NCBI RefSeq assembly: GCF_000331305.1
Contig: NZ_KB217478.1
Coordinates: forward strand, 4,995,595-5,059,594
Origin: Calothrix sp. PCC 7103
Lineage (GTDB): Bacteria > Cyanobacteriota > Cyanobacteriia > Cyanobacteriales > Nostocaceae
Length of the DNA: 64,000 bases
Reading direction: 5' to 3'
Part shown: positions 26,367 through 34,294 of the stretch, piece after piece
Layout of the letters: each line of letters begins with the position of its first letter
Position numbering within the stretch: the first letter of the stretch is position 1
Notes under the pieces: model-generated
Told to the model about the DNA's origin: nothing
What the model saw: only the letters and a program-made list of their open reading frames with translations
Databases searched by the model: none
Program-made: the position numbers and the translations under genes

Positions 26367-26438
26367 TTCCCCTGACGAGAATTGAACTCGCATCTCCGCT
26401 TTGAAAGAGCAGTGATTTAACCATTAGTCCACAGGGGC
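26367..26438 (-). tRNA. tRNA-Glu (TTC)
   Basis: 72 nt; anticodon arm CTGCT-CTTTCAA-AGCGG, T-arm GCGAG-TTCAATT-CTCGT. The first acceptor pair is G-A, a mismatch. A canonical tRNA-Glu lies outside the array at 33895-33967. Confidence 0.85.
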
Positions 26439-26479
26439 AAATATCTACTTCATGCAAGTTTAAGAAGCATATAGTAGAA

Positions 26480-26553
26480 CGCAGCGACTAGGGCTTGAAC
26501 CTAGATTCTTCGGTTTTGGAGACCGACGTGTTAGCCAATTACACCATCGCTGC
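26480..26553 (-). tRNA. tRNA-Trp (CCA)
   Basis: 74 nt; acceptor GCAGCGA/TCGCTGC, anticodon arm TCGGT-CTCCAAA-ACCGA, T-loop TTCAAGC, discriminator G. Confidence 0.94.
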
Positions 26554-26556
26554 ATT

Positions 26557-26632
26557 TGGTAGCAGTGGCGGGATTTTAACCCGCATTAAACCACTTATGA
26601 GATGGCGACCTTAACAATTAGGTTACACTGCC
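26557..26632 (-). tRNA. tRNA-Met (CAT), CCA encoded
   Basis: Acceptor GGCAGTG/CACTGCT, D-stem ACCT/AGGT, anticodon arm GCCAT-CTCATAA-GTGGT, T-loop TTAAAAT, discriminator A followed by CCA at 26557-26559. Elongator type by the D-arm; the lysidine-modified Ile tRNA also has CAT and cannot be excluded. Confidence 0.85.
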
Positions 26633-26643
26633 ATAATTTACCA

Positions 26644-26715
26644 AGGCTGAGGCGAGGATCGAACTCGCGCTAACCGATTTTGCAGATCGGCGCCTTTCCA
26701 CTTGGCTACTCAGCC
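26644..26715 (-). tRNA. tRNA-Cys (GCA)
   Basis: 72 nt; acceptor GGCTGAG/CTCAGCC, anticodon arm CCGAT-CTGCAAA-ATCGG, T-loop TTCGATC, discriminator T, the CysRS identity base. Confidence 0.94.
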
Positions 26716-26721
26716 ATAAAT

Positions 26722-26796
26722 AAGCGCCAGCGGGAATTGAAACCCGTATATAAAGGCTTGAAAAAACCAACGACTTAGCCATTGGTCGATGGCGCC
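26722..26796 (-). tRNA. Degenerate tRNA, Glu-like
   Basis: Acceptor GGCGCCA/TGGCGCT and D-stem GAC/GTC are visible. The anticodon loop is disturbed by a T run (TTGGTTTTTTCAAGCC, one base too long for TTC) and the T-loop has an extra base. Probably inactive. Confidence 0.5.
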
Positions 26797-26813
26797 ATAT
26801 TTATTGAATGGAG

Positions 26814-26887
26814 CCAGGATGAGGGGACTCGAACCCCCAACATTTCCGCAGACAACGGAACGCTCTAGCCAATTGAGCTACACCCCG
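26814..26887 (-). tRNA. tRNA-Asp (GTC), first gene of the array
   Basis: 74 nt; acceptor CGGGGTG/CATCCTG, anticodon arm TTCCG-TTGTCTG-CGGAA, T-loop TTCGAGT, discriminator G. The array promoter should lie upstream, that is above 26887. Confidence 0.88.
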
Positions 26888-27375
26888 AAAATTTGAGAAA
26901 ACTATGCCAAATTTGTTTAATTTTGAGATATTTAGATTCAGACATTTAAAGATTTAATCTAAAATCTAATACCAATTTTATGTGATGCTGCATATAACGG
27001 CCCCAGGCATATTGCCTGCGGCTATTGATACTAAGCCTGCCTTCGCAGGCTAATTATATGCATCTTCATATCAAAACGGTATAATATCAAATTAGGCACA
27101 ATTATTGTGAGCATCGCAATTTTGGTACAATATTAACTGTCATTCTGAGCGCAGCGAAGAATCTTGATAAATTTAACTTTTTTAAGATGCTACCCTGCGG
27201 GAAAACTGCGTTAACGTTCCTCAGCATGACATAAGAATTTTTCTAAATTGAGATGCTGCACAATTATTTGTGGTGAACTTGCCCATTAAATATTCGTCTT
27301 ATTCAGTTTTCAAGGTTCAGCAAAACTACTTTTAGCTAGTTTTCAACTATTAGATGAAATAAGTATTGGAAACTT
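26888..27375. other. Upstream region of the tRNA array, repeat-rich
   Basis: AT-rich. It contains a palindrome-bearing tract (GCATATTGCCTGCGGC, then GCCTGCCTTCGCAGGC at 27035-27050) and CATTCTGAGCGCAGCGAAGA (27141-27160), a repeat common in cyanobacteria. No clear -35/-10 pair for the array was found and no gene is seen. Confidence 0.45.
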
Positions 27376-27570
27376 TTAAGAAAATGTCCGACGCTCGTAG
27401 AAGTAAACCCGTTGCGCGTTGCGGATATATTCTTTTGTTTGGTTTTGTGCAAACTGTGAACTTTTATCAGTTCTTGCCTCGGTTTCAGATGGTTTGGAAT
27501 TACGAGGCTTTCGTTTGTCTGGAGACACTGGTTTGTAAGACCGTGCATGTACTACTTGTGTGTAGAACAT
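27376..27570 (-). CDS. Small basic protein of unknown function
   Basis: 64 residues, rich in Lys, Arg, Ser and Gln, with no hydrophobic segment. It starts MFYTQVVHARSYKP and ends with VYFYERRTFS. A strong AAAGGAG lies 9 bases upstream of the ATG, and a well-formed promoter precedes it (27616-27645). These make it a real gene although I know no family. The basic composition would suit nucleic-acid binding. Confidence 0.65.
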   Translation of the reverse strand: MFYTQVVHARSYKPVSPDKRKPRNSKPSETEARTDKSSQFAQNQTKEYIRNAQRVYFYERRTFS

Positions 27571-27599
27571 TTGCTTTTTCTCCTTTGAGGCGTTGTCTT

Positions 27600-27645
27600 T
27601 TGCCTTACTACATAAATACTACAACAATACTACAAAAGGTGTCAA
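27600..27645 (-). promoter_or_regulatory. Promoter with TGTAGTA direct repeats
   Basis: TTGACA (27640-27645), 18-bp spacer, TAGTAT (27616-27621) on the minus strand. Three direct copies of TGTAGTA, spaced 12 to 13 bp, cover the spacer and the -10 box, which suggests a repressor binding on one face of the helix. Confidence 0.65.
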
Positions 27646-27770
27646 GGGGTTTTGGAAAAATTTTTTGAAATTGTTTGGAAAGCTTACGGGAGTTGGATTT
27701 AGGTCATGTATTATGTCTGTAGGCTGAGTAAGTTGATTTATGATTGACGCGAGTAAAAGCGAGGAGTGGC

Positions 27771-28604
27771 ATGAAAGGTCTGTTTATGCGAAAGGGTAAA
27801 AATGTGATTGGTTGGGGTTTAATTACTATATGTATGTGTATAACGGCGTGTAGTAGCTCTAAAATAGAGACCTCTAACAAACAGGCGCCCCAAAGTAAAG
27901 TTTTAGCAGCGAACACTACAGCAAATCCGGCGCCATCACCCAAACCGCAAAATCTGAGTTTTTCTGCTCCTGCCCAATTCCAAGGAAAGACAGTATATAA
28001 ATCAGAAGTTTTTAATAACGAAAAAGTCATAGCTTTGACATTTGATGATGGGCCTTGGAAAGAAACCACACCACAAATGCTAGATATACTCAAGCAAAAC
28101 AATATAAAAGCTACTTTTTTTTGGGTAGGAACATCAATTCAAGAAAACCCAGAAATGGCTAAAAGGGTTGTGGCAGATGGACATGCTATTGGCAACCATA
28201 CATGGCACCATTGGTATAAACAAATGGATACAGCCACTGCAAAAAGCGAAATCGACAAAACCGCAGATTTAATCTACAAAACCACAGGCGCCAAAACCAC
28301 ATTATTTCGTCCACCAGGTGGTTACTTAAATAACGGATTAGCAGCTTACGCCAAAAGCCAAAATTACACTGTAGTAATGTGGTCACAAACCTCTGCTGAT
28401 ACCGACCCAAAAGCTAAATATGAAGTTTTTGTAAAGAATGTACTTCGAGATGCCAAACCAGGTTCCATTGTGCTTATGCATGATGGAGGAGGTGACAGGC
28501 GCCGGACAGTACAAGCGTTGCCAAAAATTATTAGCGGGTTGAAAGAAAAAGGCTATAGGTTTGTTACCGTTCCAGAAATTTTGGAAATGAATAAAAAGTT
28601 ATGA
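27771..28604 (+). CDS. Polysaccharide deacetylase (NodB) lipoprotein
   Basis: 277 residues from the ATG at 27771 (GAGGAG four bases upstream); a TTG 27 bases earlier is in frame. A lipobox ITAC follows a short hydrophobic segment. A Pro/Ala-rich linker leads to the NodB domain: TFDDGPW (catalytic Asp and metal Asp), HTWHHWY (metal His pair), RPPGGY, MWSQTSADTDP and LMHDGGG. It should deacetylate N-acetylglucosamine in peptidoglycan or exopolysaccharide outside the cytoplasmic membrane. Confidence 0.92.
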   Translation: MKGLFMRKGKNVIGWGLITICMCITACSSSKIETSNKQAPQSKVLAANTTANPAPSPKPQNLSFSAPAQFQGKTVYKSEVFNNEKVIALTFDDGPWKETTPQMLDILKQNNIKATFFWVGTSIQENPEMAKRVVADGHAIGNHTWHHWYKQMDTATAKSEIDKTADLIYKTTGAKTTLFRPPGGYLNNGLAAYAKSQNYTVVMWSQTSADTDPKAKYEVFVKNVLRDAKPGSIVLMHDGGGDRRRTVQALPKIISGLKEKGYRFVTVPEILEMNKKL

Positions 28605-28634
28605 GTTTGGTAAGTAGGGCATAGCCCCACCTAC

Positions 28635-29021
28635 TTAACCTCTAACTTGTTGACATATTTGAGCTTCTTGCCAGAGTTTGTGCAAAAAGAACTCGATGCG
28701 GTCGCTAATTGTGATTACAAAAATGCCTGTTGCTTCGTCGCAACCGCTCGACATCCATGAACCGCGTAGCGTGACTTCTAAATATTCCGCGTCGCAAACA
28801 CAGACAGTGATAATTTCTTTGTCGCTGTATTTGGCTTGAGCTTTTAACACCTCTACTCCCGGTAAATCAACAGGAAGCAAAAATGATGCGGTGCTGGGTT
28901 CGACGCAGAGACTTTGACCCGCGCGAAGTGATAAAAGAACGCGCGTTTGTATCCAGTCCTCAATAGACTGATTAATACATTCAAGGTGAAAGCCATTTTC
29001 CGTGTACGTTAATTTCAGCAT
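28635..29021 (-). CDS. Conserved cyanobacterial protein of unknown function
   Basis: 128 residues from ATG 29021. Beta-rich start (MLKLTYTENGFHLE), ASFLLPVDLPGVEVL, and an amphipathic C-terminal helix (EFFLHKLWQEAQICQQV). No membrane segment. It begins 17 bp after the stop of the HNH gene, so the two form an operon. I do not know its job. Confidence 0.75.
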   Translation of the reverse strand: MLKLTYTENGFHLECINQSIEDWIQTRVLLSLRAGQSLCVEPSTASFLLPVDLPGVEVLKAQAKYSDKEIITVCVCDAEYLEVTLRGSWMSSGCDEATGIFVITISDRIEFFLHKLWQEAQICQQVRG

Positions 29022-29037
29022 TATCCATGCGCTCCCG

Positions 29038-29577
29038 TTACTCCAGGCTTTTAGGTTGTTCCGTCCAAAACTTTTCGGCAAAAGCTATTGTTGGATGGAT
29101 TGGTGCTTTTAGCTTGTGACGCAGTTGCATTCCTGCTTCGTGAAGTGTTTTGTCCCCTTTCTTGGAGTTACATCTCTCACATGCAGTTACTACGTTATCC
29201 CATGTATGTAAACCACCTCGCGACCGAGGAATTACGTGGTCTAGCGTTAAATGTTTGCTGCTACCGCAATATTGACAAGTGTAGTGGTCGCGTTTTAAAA
29301 CTTCTCGACGATTTACTGGTGGCACTTTCCATGTTCTCTCAAAAGAAGCTATTTTCAAGCGAATGTGTTTCGGTACATGAAGTACTAAGCTCGGAGAGTG
29401 AACCATCCAACCAACTTCAGAAAGCATATCGAGAGGTTCCGCTTTTTCTGTCACCAGCAACACAATCGCACGTTTAATATTGACGCGACATAGTGGTAGG
29501 TAGTTTTGCGAAAATACTACCACTGACTGTTCTAGCACTTGCCTACTTGTCGGGTTCGTCACAGCTTGACTCCTCAT
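29038..29577 (-). CDS. HNH endonuclease
   Basis: 179 residues. The HNH site is in the C-terminal half: REVLKRDHYTCQYCG, LTLDHVIPRSRGG, WDNVVTACERCNSKKG, with two CxxC zinc knuckles. This compact type is widespread in cyanobacterial chromosomes. The ATG at 29577 lacks an upstream site; a GTG at 29562 has GAGGAG seven bases upstream and may be the true start. A 14-bp perfect hairpin ends 4 bases before the ATG. Confidence 0.88.
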   Translation of the reverse strand: MRSQAVTNPTSRQVLEQSVVVFSQNYLPLCRVNIKRAIVLLVTEKAEPLDMLSEVGWMVHSPSLVLHVPKHIRLKIASFERTWKVPPVNRREVLKRDHYTCQYCGSSKHLTLDHVIPRSRGGLHTWDNVVTACERCNSKKGDKTLHEAGMQLRHKLKAPIHPTIAFAEKFWTEQPKSLE

Positions 29578-29581
29578 AAAA

Positions 29582-29622
29582 TTAACCCCCGCTTCTCCTG
29601 TATTTGGTGAAGCGGGGGTTAA
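29582..29622 (-). promoter_or_regulatory. Strong hairpin in the leader of the HNH gene
   Basis: TTAACCCCCGCTTC and GAAGCGGGGGTTAA form a perfect 14-bp stem with a 13-base loop containing AGGA, followed by TTTT and the ATG. It is either a terminator of an upstream transcript or an attenuator controlling HNH synthesis. Confidence 0.55.
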
Positions 29623-30000
29623 AGGTTGACGTTGTTGTCTCTTTCCCTATTTTGGTACAGCACTGTTATTCCTGTACCTCCCGCTTCTATTGTTCGGTTT
29701 TGACCCTAGATTGAAAACTAGATTTAGCGCTAAATCTAACATTTGACTAAATATGCTAATTCGGGCATATCCATAATCTCGATTACTATTTGTGTTCCGC
29801 TGTTCATATCTATGGGATGTGCCCATAAATAAATACTCCACCTCCACACACCATGATTCCCAATTTAGATGGGAGCCACAGCCGCGCGTAGAAGTAGAGT
29901 TTGGGGAAAAAGTAATCACAGAAAATTTCACCTATTGAACATTCCTATAAACATACTACACTTGTAATACTATCCTGTCTATACTTTTAAGGAGAAAATC

Positions 30001-30336
30001 ATGCATACTATCGCTCGCACCCCAACCACCGATATGGAAGTTACCAGCATCCGTTTAGAGCGAGAACTTAAAGAGAAACTCAAAGACCTATCAGGGAATC
30101 AGGGATATCAGGCCCTTATTCGGGACATTTTATGGAATTACGTCCAGCAAAAATCAGGTGAGTGGAAACCGAGATTTTCGCGTACTGATATACGAGCTAG
30201 CATCGCCGCTACGGCACAGCAAGAAGAACGCTGCGTACTTACAGGTCAACTGATTCAACCACAACAACCTATGCTGCTGGGCTTGACGAGAAATGGCGAA
30301 ATGGTACCGCTAAGTGCCGAGAGTTTAGCCGATTAG
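30001..30336 (+). CDS. Small CopG/ribbon-helix-helix-like protein
   Basis: 111 residues with AAGGAG eight bases before the ATG. The N-terminal half (TSIRLERELKEKLKDLSG, GYQALIRDILWNYV) resembles a ribbon-helix-helix DNA-binding unit. The C-terminal half (CVLTGQLIQPQQPMLLGL) resembles a short beta domain. Possibly a regulator; no toxin partner is adjacent. Confidence 0.7.
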   Translation: MHTIARTPTTDMEVTSIRLERELKEKLKDLSGNQGYQALIRDILWNYVQQKSGEWKPRFSRTDIRASIAATAQQEERCVLTGQLIQPQQPMLLGLTRNGEMVPLSAESLAD

Positions 30337-30346
30337 TATCTACAAC

Positions 30347-30398
30347 CCGCGCGCAGTCAGCAGTCTTTGATTCCAGCAAGACTGCGCGCACCTTATTT
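30347..30398 (+). terminator. Hairpin with T-rich tail
   Basis: CGCGCGCAGTC and GACTGCGCGC form a GC-rich stem around a 21-base loop, followed by ACCTTATTTTT. Placed just after the CopG-like gene. Confidence 0.7.
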
Positions 30399-31108
30399 TT
30401 ATGCAAAGAAATAATATTTAATTTAAGTTAATATTAGTTAATTAAATGTTTTTTTGATCAATTTTCATTTATCCTATATAACTCTAGGACTAATATACTT
30501 TTACTTAAACAGAGGGCTACACACCTCTTGACATTCAATAGTCTCATATTTAACAAAGTAAGTGCAATGTTACACAAAAGGAGTAAACCTATACCTAATC
30601 ACTCTTAACCCATTCTTGAAATTGAGATAAATATTTTCTTTGTACCAAGGGTAAACACTGATTAGAATAAGTACTGATTAAAATTTATTAGCTTTATCAT
30701 CAGCTTTACTTTGGGTCTCGACAATCCCTCCAACGGCGCCATTAAACAGAATGTTGCAAATATGCTCAGTACATTCCGTAATGTCTCAGTATTAACGCGG
30801 ATATAGTTCGCGAGTTACTCATCTGAAATATAGCATAATTACGGTTTGTGTAGAGTTTTATAAAGGATATTCTAAGTCAGAGTATGTAAGTCAAGAGCGT
30901 AAAACCTTACTTGATTCTCTTAAATTGAGTCACGATTATCTTTCACGCATTGTAGCCTTATATCTTTAATGCGTTTACCAAAAACGCTTATGATATTTTG
31001 TCATCTTGAAAAAAAGGGGCTATAACAGGTTGAGAGAAAGTTTTATACGCTTATACATTGTCCAAAAGGGTGCAACAGACGATATAGGGTGAACCATATG
31101 TCAGGAGG
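30399..31108. other. Long AT-rich spacer before the pseudo-kinase gene
   Basis: About 700 bp with no ORF of note, apart from short hydrophobic runs in several frames. It may hold a long leader for the following gene. I see no RNA gene I can name. Confidence 0.4.
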
Positions 31109-33214
31109 GTGGTTAACAAGAAAATGGGTTCGATATTTAACAGCGCACCAGGGATGAAAAAGCATTTTTCATCACCTTTACAAGATTTAGACGAAATTGC
31201 CCGAATAAGTAATAACCCGTATACAAAGCTGATGCAGCAGTCAGAACAGCCAGTTCATCAACTGGCACAACAAATAAATCAAATCGTCGCCAATCACGCA
31301 TCCTTTGGGTTCGAGATGACGGGTCAAAAGGTCCCACCGTCGAGCGTCTCACCTATTTTGGACATGTTGCATTTGATTGCTCAGGTTCTAGGAACTGCAT
31401 TTGATGTAGATTGCTGCTTGGTAACGCTATTGGGTAAAGCAAGTGAACCAGTTAGCAACACTTGGTTCAAAGAAGACCCCGAACAGTTAGCTGCATACTC
31501 TTCCGAGATGCTATCAATGGAACAGGTTAATCTACCTGTTATTCAGTGTGCATCCGAAACATTGACAATTGATGATATTTCGACTATAGAGAAAAGTTTA
31601 ATAGCCGGATTTCAAAATTTACATCTCAGTATTAAAACCGTTTTGGCTATTCCTATCAGGTTTGGTGGTCAGAAAAACGGTGTAATTACCTTGGTCAAGT
31701 TACAACAGCACGAATGGGGCAATAGCGAAAAGCAAATGCTCAAAGACCTTGAACCTTCATGTGCTATTGCGTTTTCGGTTCTTCTTCAGCAGTTGGTTAT
31801 TACTTCACAGCATCAATACGTTCAAACCTGTGCCCAACATCAAAGTTTAATTAAACAATTATCTATACTAGGTCGTAGCAACTTAGAATTAAACCAGACT
31901 CTTCAGCTTGTTATTACTTCTACTGCTGAAGCCCTTCAAGTTGACCGCGCTTTATTAATATTACTTAAATATACTGACCCTTTATTCAGAATTCGACAAC
32001 GAAGACAAATTCCCAACGCCAAAGCCACTGTAAACTCTAAGTGGATAAACGAAGCTGAATTTCCTAATAGTACACAGCCGCAGTTAGATGATTATTTCAT
32101 GACATCCGACTGTGGATTATGCCAACGTATATTTACTGAGTCTGGTAAACCTATTATTATTAAAGATATTGCTGAAATTGCCGAAATTACAACTGCGGCG
32201 CCTTTATTTGAAGTATATAGATTACCAGCTATATTAATGATGCCTTTAGAAAGTCAAGGCAGAATATTAGGGTTTGTGGTACTTCAACAAGCAGCACCAC
32301 GGTCTTGGCAAACCGCAGAAACAAATATAGTCGAAATGGTTTGCGCGCAACTTAGCAACTCCATTATTCAATCTCAAACATTGCGGCAAGTGCAAACGCT
32401 AGTTGATGAACGCACAGCACAACTACAGCGAAGTTTAGAAGTACAAGCAAAATTGTACGAAAAAACACGTCAATACGTTGAGCAGTTACGCGAACTCAAC
32501 GAACTCAAAGATGAATTTTTGAGTAACATGAGCGATAGACTTCGCTATCCCCTCACCAACATGCGAATGGCAATGCGTAACTTACGACGACCGGAAATTA
32601 AACCCGAACGTCAAGCAATGTATCTTGATATTCTTGAACAAGAATGTGATAAAGAAATTAACTTGATTAACGACTTGCTCACACTCCAAAAGCTAGAGAC
32701 ACATTCCTCACGTCCGCAGTTGGAAAAAATCAATTTAAATAATCGACTCCAAAACTTAATCAGTCCTTTTGAGAAAAAGCTGGCTGAAAAAAATATCAGT
32801 ATAAATATTCAATTAACCGATATACCACTAACGCTCGAAACCGAAATCGAAAGCTTCGACAGAATTATTCAGGAATTACTTACTAACACAACTAAATATA
32901 CTGAACCCGACACCACAGTTAATTTAAGAGTTAGCCAATTGGTTAAAGAGCAAATTGACCGGGTTATTATAGAAATTACGAATGTCGGACGTGGCATCTC
33001 ACAAGAAGAGGCTACTTATATATTCGACAAATTCCGTCGTGGTCGAGGACGATGGACTCCCGGTACTGGTCTTGGACTCGCACTCGTCAAGTCCTTGGTA
33101 CAGCACTTACATGGGGATATTGCTGTGACTAGCAATACTGTTGAGGGTTCTGACATGAGCGAAATTTGTTTTACTCTCAATTTGCCTCAATTTTCTGATG
33201 ATATTAACTCATAA
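31109..33214 (+). CDS. GAF-GAF histidine-kinase-like protein lacking the phospho-accepting His
   Basis: 701 residues. Two GAF domains (about 70-230 and 255-430), a coiled coil (about 430-475), then a kinase core. The H-box reads NMSDRLRYPLTNM, so the conserved His is Asp. The N-box is QELLTNTTKYT, the G1 box is NVGRGIS (Asp replaced by Asn) and G2 is GTGLGLALV. It can hardly autophosphorylate and is probably a ligand-sensing pseudo-kinase. GTG 31109 overlaps an AGGAGGG; ATG 31124 is an alternative start. It overlaps the next gene by 17 bp. Confidence 0.88.
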   Translation: MVNKKMGSIFNSAPGMKKHFSSPLQDLDEIARISNNPYTKLMQQSEQPVHQLAQQINQIVANHASFGFEMTGQKVPPSSVSPILDMLHLIAQVLGTAFDVDCCLVTLLGKASEPVSNTWFKEDPEQLAAYSSEMLSMEQVNLPVIQCASETLTIDDISTIEKSLIAGFQNLHLSIKTVLAIPIRFGGQKNGVITLVKLQQHEWGNSEKQMLKDLEPSCAIAFSVLLQQLVITSQHQYVQTCAQHQSLIKQLSILGRSNLELNQTLQLVITSTAEALQVDRALLILLKYTDPLFRIRQRRQIPNAKATVNSKWINEAEFPNSTQPQLDDYFMTSDCGLCQRIFTESGKPIIIKDIAEIAEITTAAPLFEVYRLPAILMMPLESQGRILGFVVLQQAAPRSWQTAETNIVEMVCAQLSNSIIQSQTLRQVQTLVDERTAQLQRSLEVQAKLYEKTRQYVEQLRELNELKDEFLSNMSDRLRYPLTNMRMAMRNLRRPEIKPERQAMYLDILEQECDKEINLINDLLTLQKLETHSSRPQLEKINLNNRLQNLISPFEKKLAEKNISINIQLTDIPLTLETEIESFDRIIQELLTNTTKYTEPDTTVNLRVSQLVKEQIDRVIIEITNVGRGISQEEATYIFDKFRRGRGRWTPGTGLGLALVKSLVQHLHGDIAVTSNTVEGSDMSEICFTLNLPQFSDDINS

Positions 33215-33791
33215 CACTGAAACAGTGACTCAACAATACAACGCACCCGCAGAGGATACTTCTGACCTAAACGAACAAGATAACATGGCGCCCGAACCTG
33301 AATTGGAGGCCATAGAAGTAGTCATCGAAAAAATTGCCGAACGCAGGCGCCAAATAACTGCTAAGGTAGAAATTTCACGACCACCAGAAATTGTTTGGAA
33401 GGTTTTGACTAATTACGAAGCACTACCTGAATTTGTTCCAAGTCTACATTCGAGTAAACGACTCGAACATCCACAACCTGGGGGTATTCGTGTCGAACAA
33501 ATTGGTAGAGAACGGTTATTAAAGTTAAACTTCAACGCGCGTGTTGTCCTTGACTTATTCGAGTCCTTCCCTAAAGAAATTAGTTTCCAAATGGTTGAAG
33601 GAGATTTTAAGGAATATTCGGGAAGCTGGCTATTACAACCATGTGATAATGACCAATCAACTACTAATCTGTGCTATACCCTTACTGTCCATCCTAAACG
33701 CTTAATGCCTGTAAGTCTTATTGAACAACGCTTAGGCAAAGGTTTAAGAGTCAATTTACACGCTATTAAAAAGTATGTTGAATCTGAATAA
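33198..33791 (+). CDS. SRPBCC (START-like) domain protein
   Basis: 197 residues. An acidic, disordered N-terminus (1-45) precedes a START/cyclase-like domain: VEISRPPEIVWKVLTNYEAL, FVPSLHSSKRLEH and LLQPC. Such domains bind lipids or quinone-like ligands. Its start lies within the 3' end of the pseudo-kinase gene, so the two are translationally coupled and may work together. Confidence 0.85.
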   Translation: MILTHNTETVTQQYNAPAEDTSDLNEQDNMAPEPELEAIEVVIEKIAERRRQITAKVEISRPPEIVWKVLTNYEALPEFVPSLHSSKRLEHPQPGGIRVEQIGRERLLKLNFNARVVLDLFESFPKEISFQMVEGDFKEYSGSWLLQPCDNDQSTTNLCYTLTVHPKRLMPVSLIEQRLGKGLRVNLHAIKKYVESE

Positions 33792-33856
33792 CATAATATA
33801 TGGTGCCTCGAATGTGTGGCGCCTTTTTTGTGTCGTATTTTGTTGTAAATAGCACT

Positions 33857-33879
33857 AGAGACGCTATTAATCGCGTCTC
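33857..33879. repeat. GAGACGC palindrome
   Basis: AGAGACGCTATTAATCGCGT followed by CTCT, member of the GTAGAGACG family, between the START-like gene and tRNA-Glu. Confidence 0.5.
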
Positions 33880-33894
33880 TACAATTTTTTGTTA

Positions 33895-33967
33895 TACCCC
33901 CAGGGGAATTCGAATCCCCGTTACCTCCGTGAAAGGGAGGTGTCCTAGGCCTCTAGACGATGGGGGC
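33895..33967 (-). tRNA. tRNA-Glu (TTC), housekeeping copy
   Basis: 73 nt; acceptor GCCCCCA/TGGGGGT, anticodon arm CCTCC-CTTTCAC-GGAGG, T-arm GGGGA-TTCGAAT-TCCCC, discriminator A. Every stem is perfect apart from the terminal G-T pair, in contrast to the Glu gene of the array. In cyanobacteria this tRNA also feeds chlorophyll and haem synthesis. Confidence 0.95.
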
Positions 33968-34294
33968 GCATTGGACTCAACAATATATAAAATAACGGTT
34001 TCTCTGAAGGATGTCAATACCTTTGGACAAAAAAAGTTTTGCAAGGCAATATAGTAGGGGGCGACAAAATGTCACTTACCAGAACGCGCGCGTAAAAGTT
34101 AGTACATTTATTACTCTTGAGAGTGTTACAGAGTTTCCACAGCAGATTAGCGTAAATATCGTAAGATAGTTAACTACATATGGAAATAAGTATCAATTTG
34201 TTAAAAATTGTTGGGTGTAATGTTCGCTGGCATAAGTTTAGTAACCACTATTCTTTACCCCAGATTTTGAAACCGTTCACTCAAAATCTACAAA

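Larger units (their letters stand above)
21174..26887 (-). other. Long tRNA gene array (L-array) with embedded protein genes
   Basis: 28 tRNA or tRNA-like genes, all on the minus strand, spaced by a few to about 100 bases, and interrupted by an RNA ligase, a PARG-like gene and an HNH gene. Anticodons cover 19 amino acids; no Val tRNA was found. At least five members are structurally degenerate, and CCA is encoded in only one. Long arrays of this type are known in cyanobacteria, where the Anabaena PCC 7120 array is induced when translation is impaired. The 3' end runs into tuf, so a single transcript from upstream of 26887 to 19871 is plausible. Confidence 0.9.

Noticed and set aside
27366-27668. 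100-codon plus-strand frame
   Set aside because: It is antisense to the small gene at 27376-27570, which has a strong ribosome binding site and promoter.
29647-29931. 94-codon minus-strand frame
   Set aside because: GTG start without a ribosome binding site, and a composition that does not resemble a folded protein.
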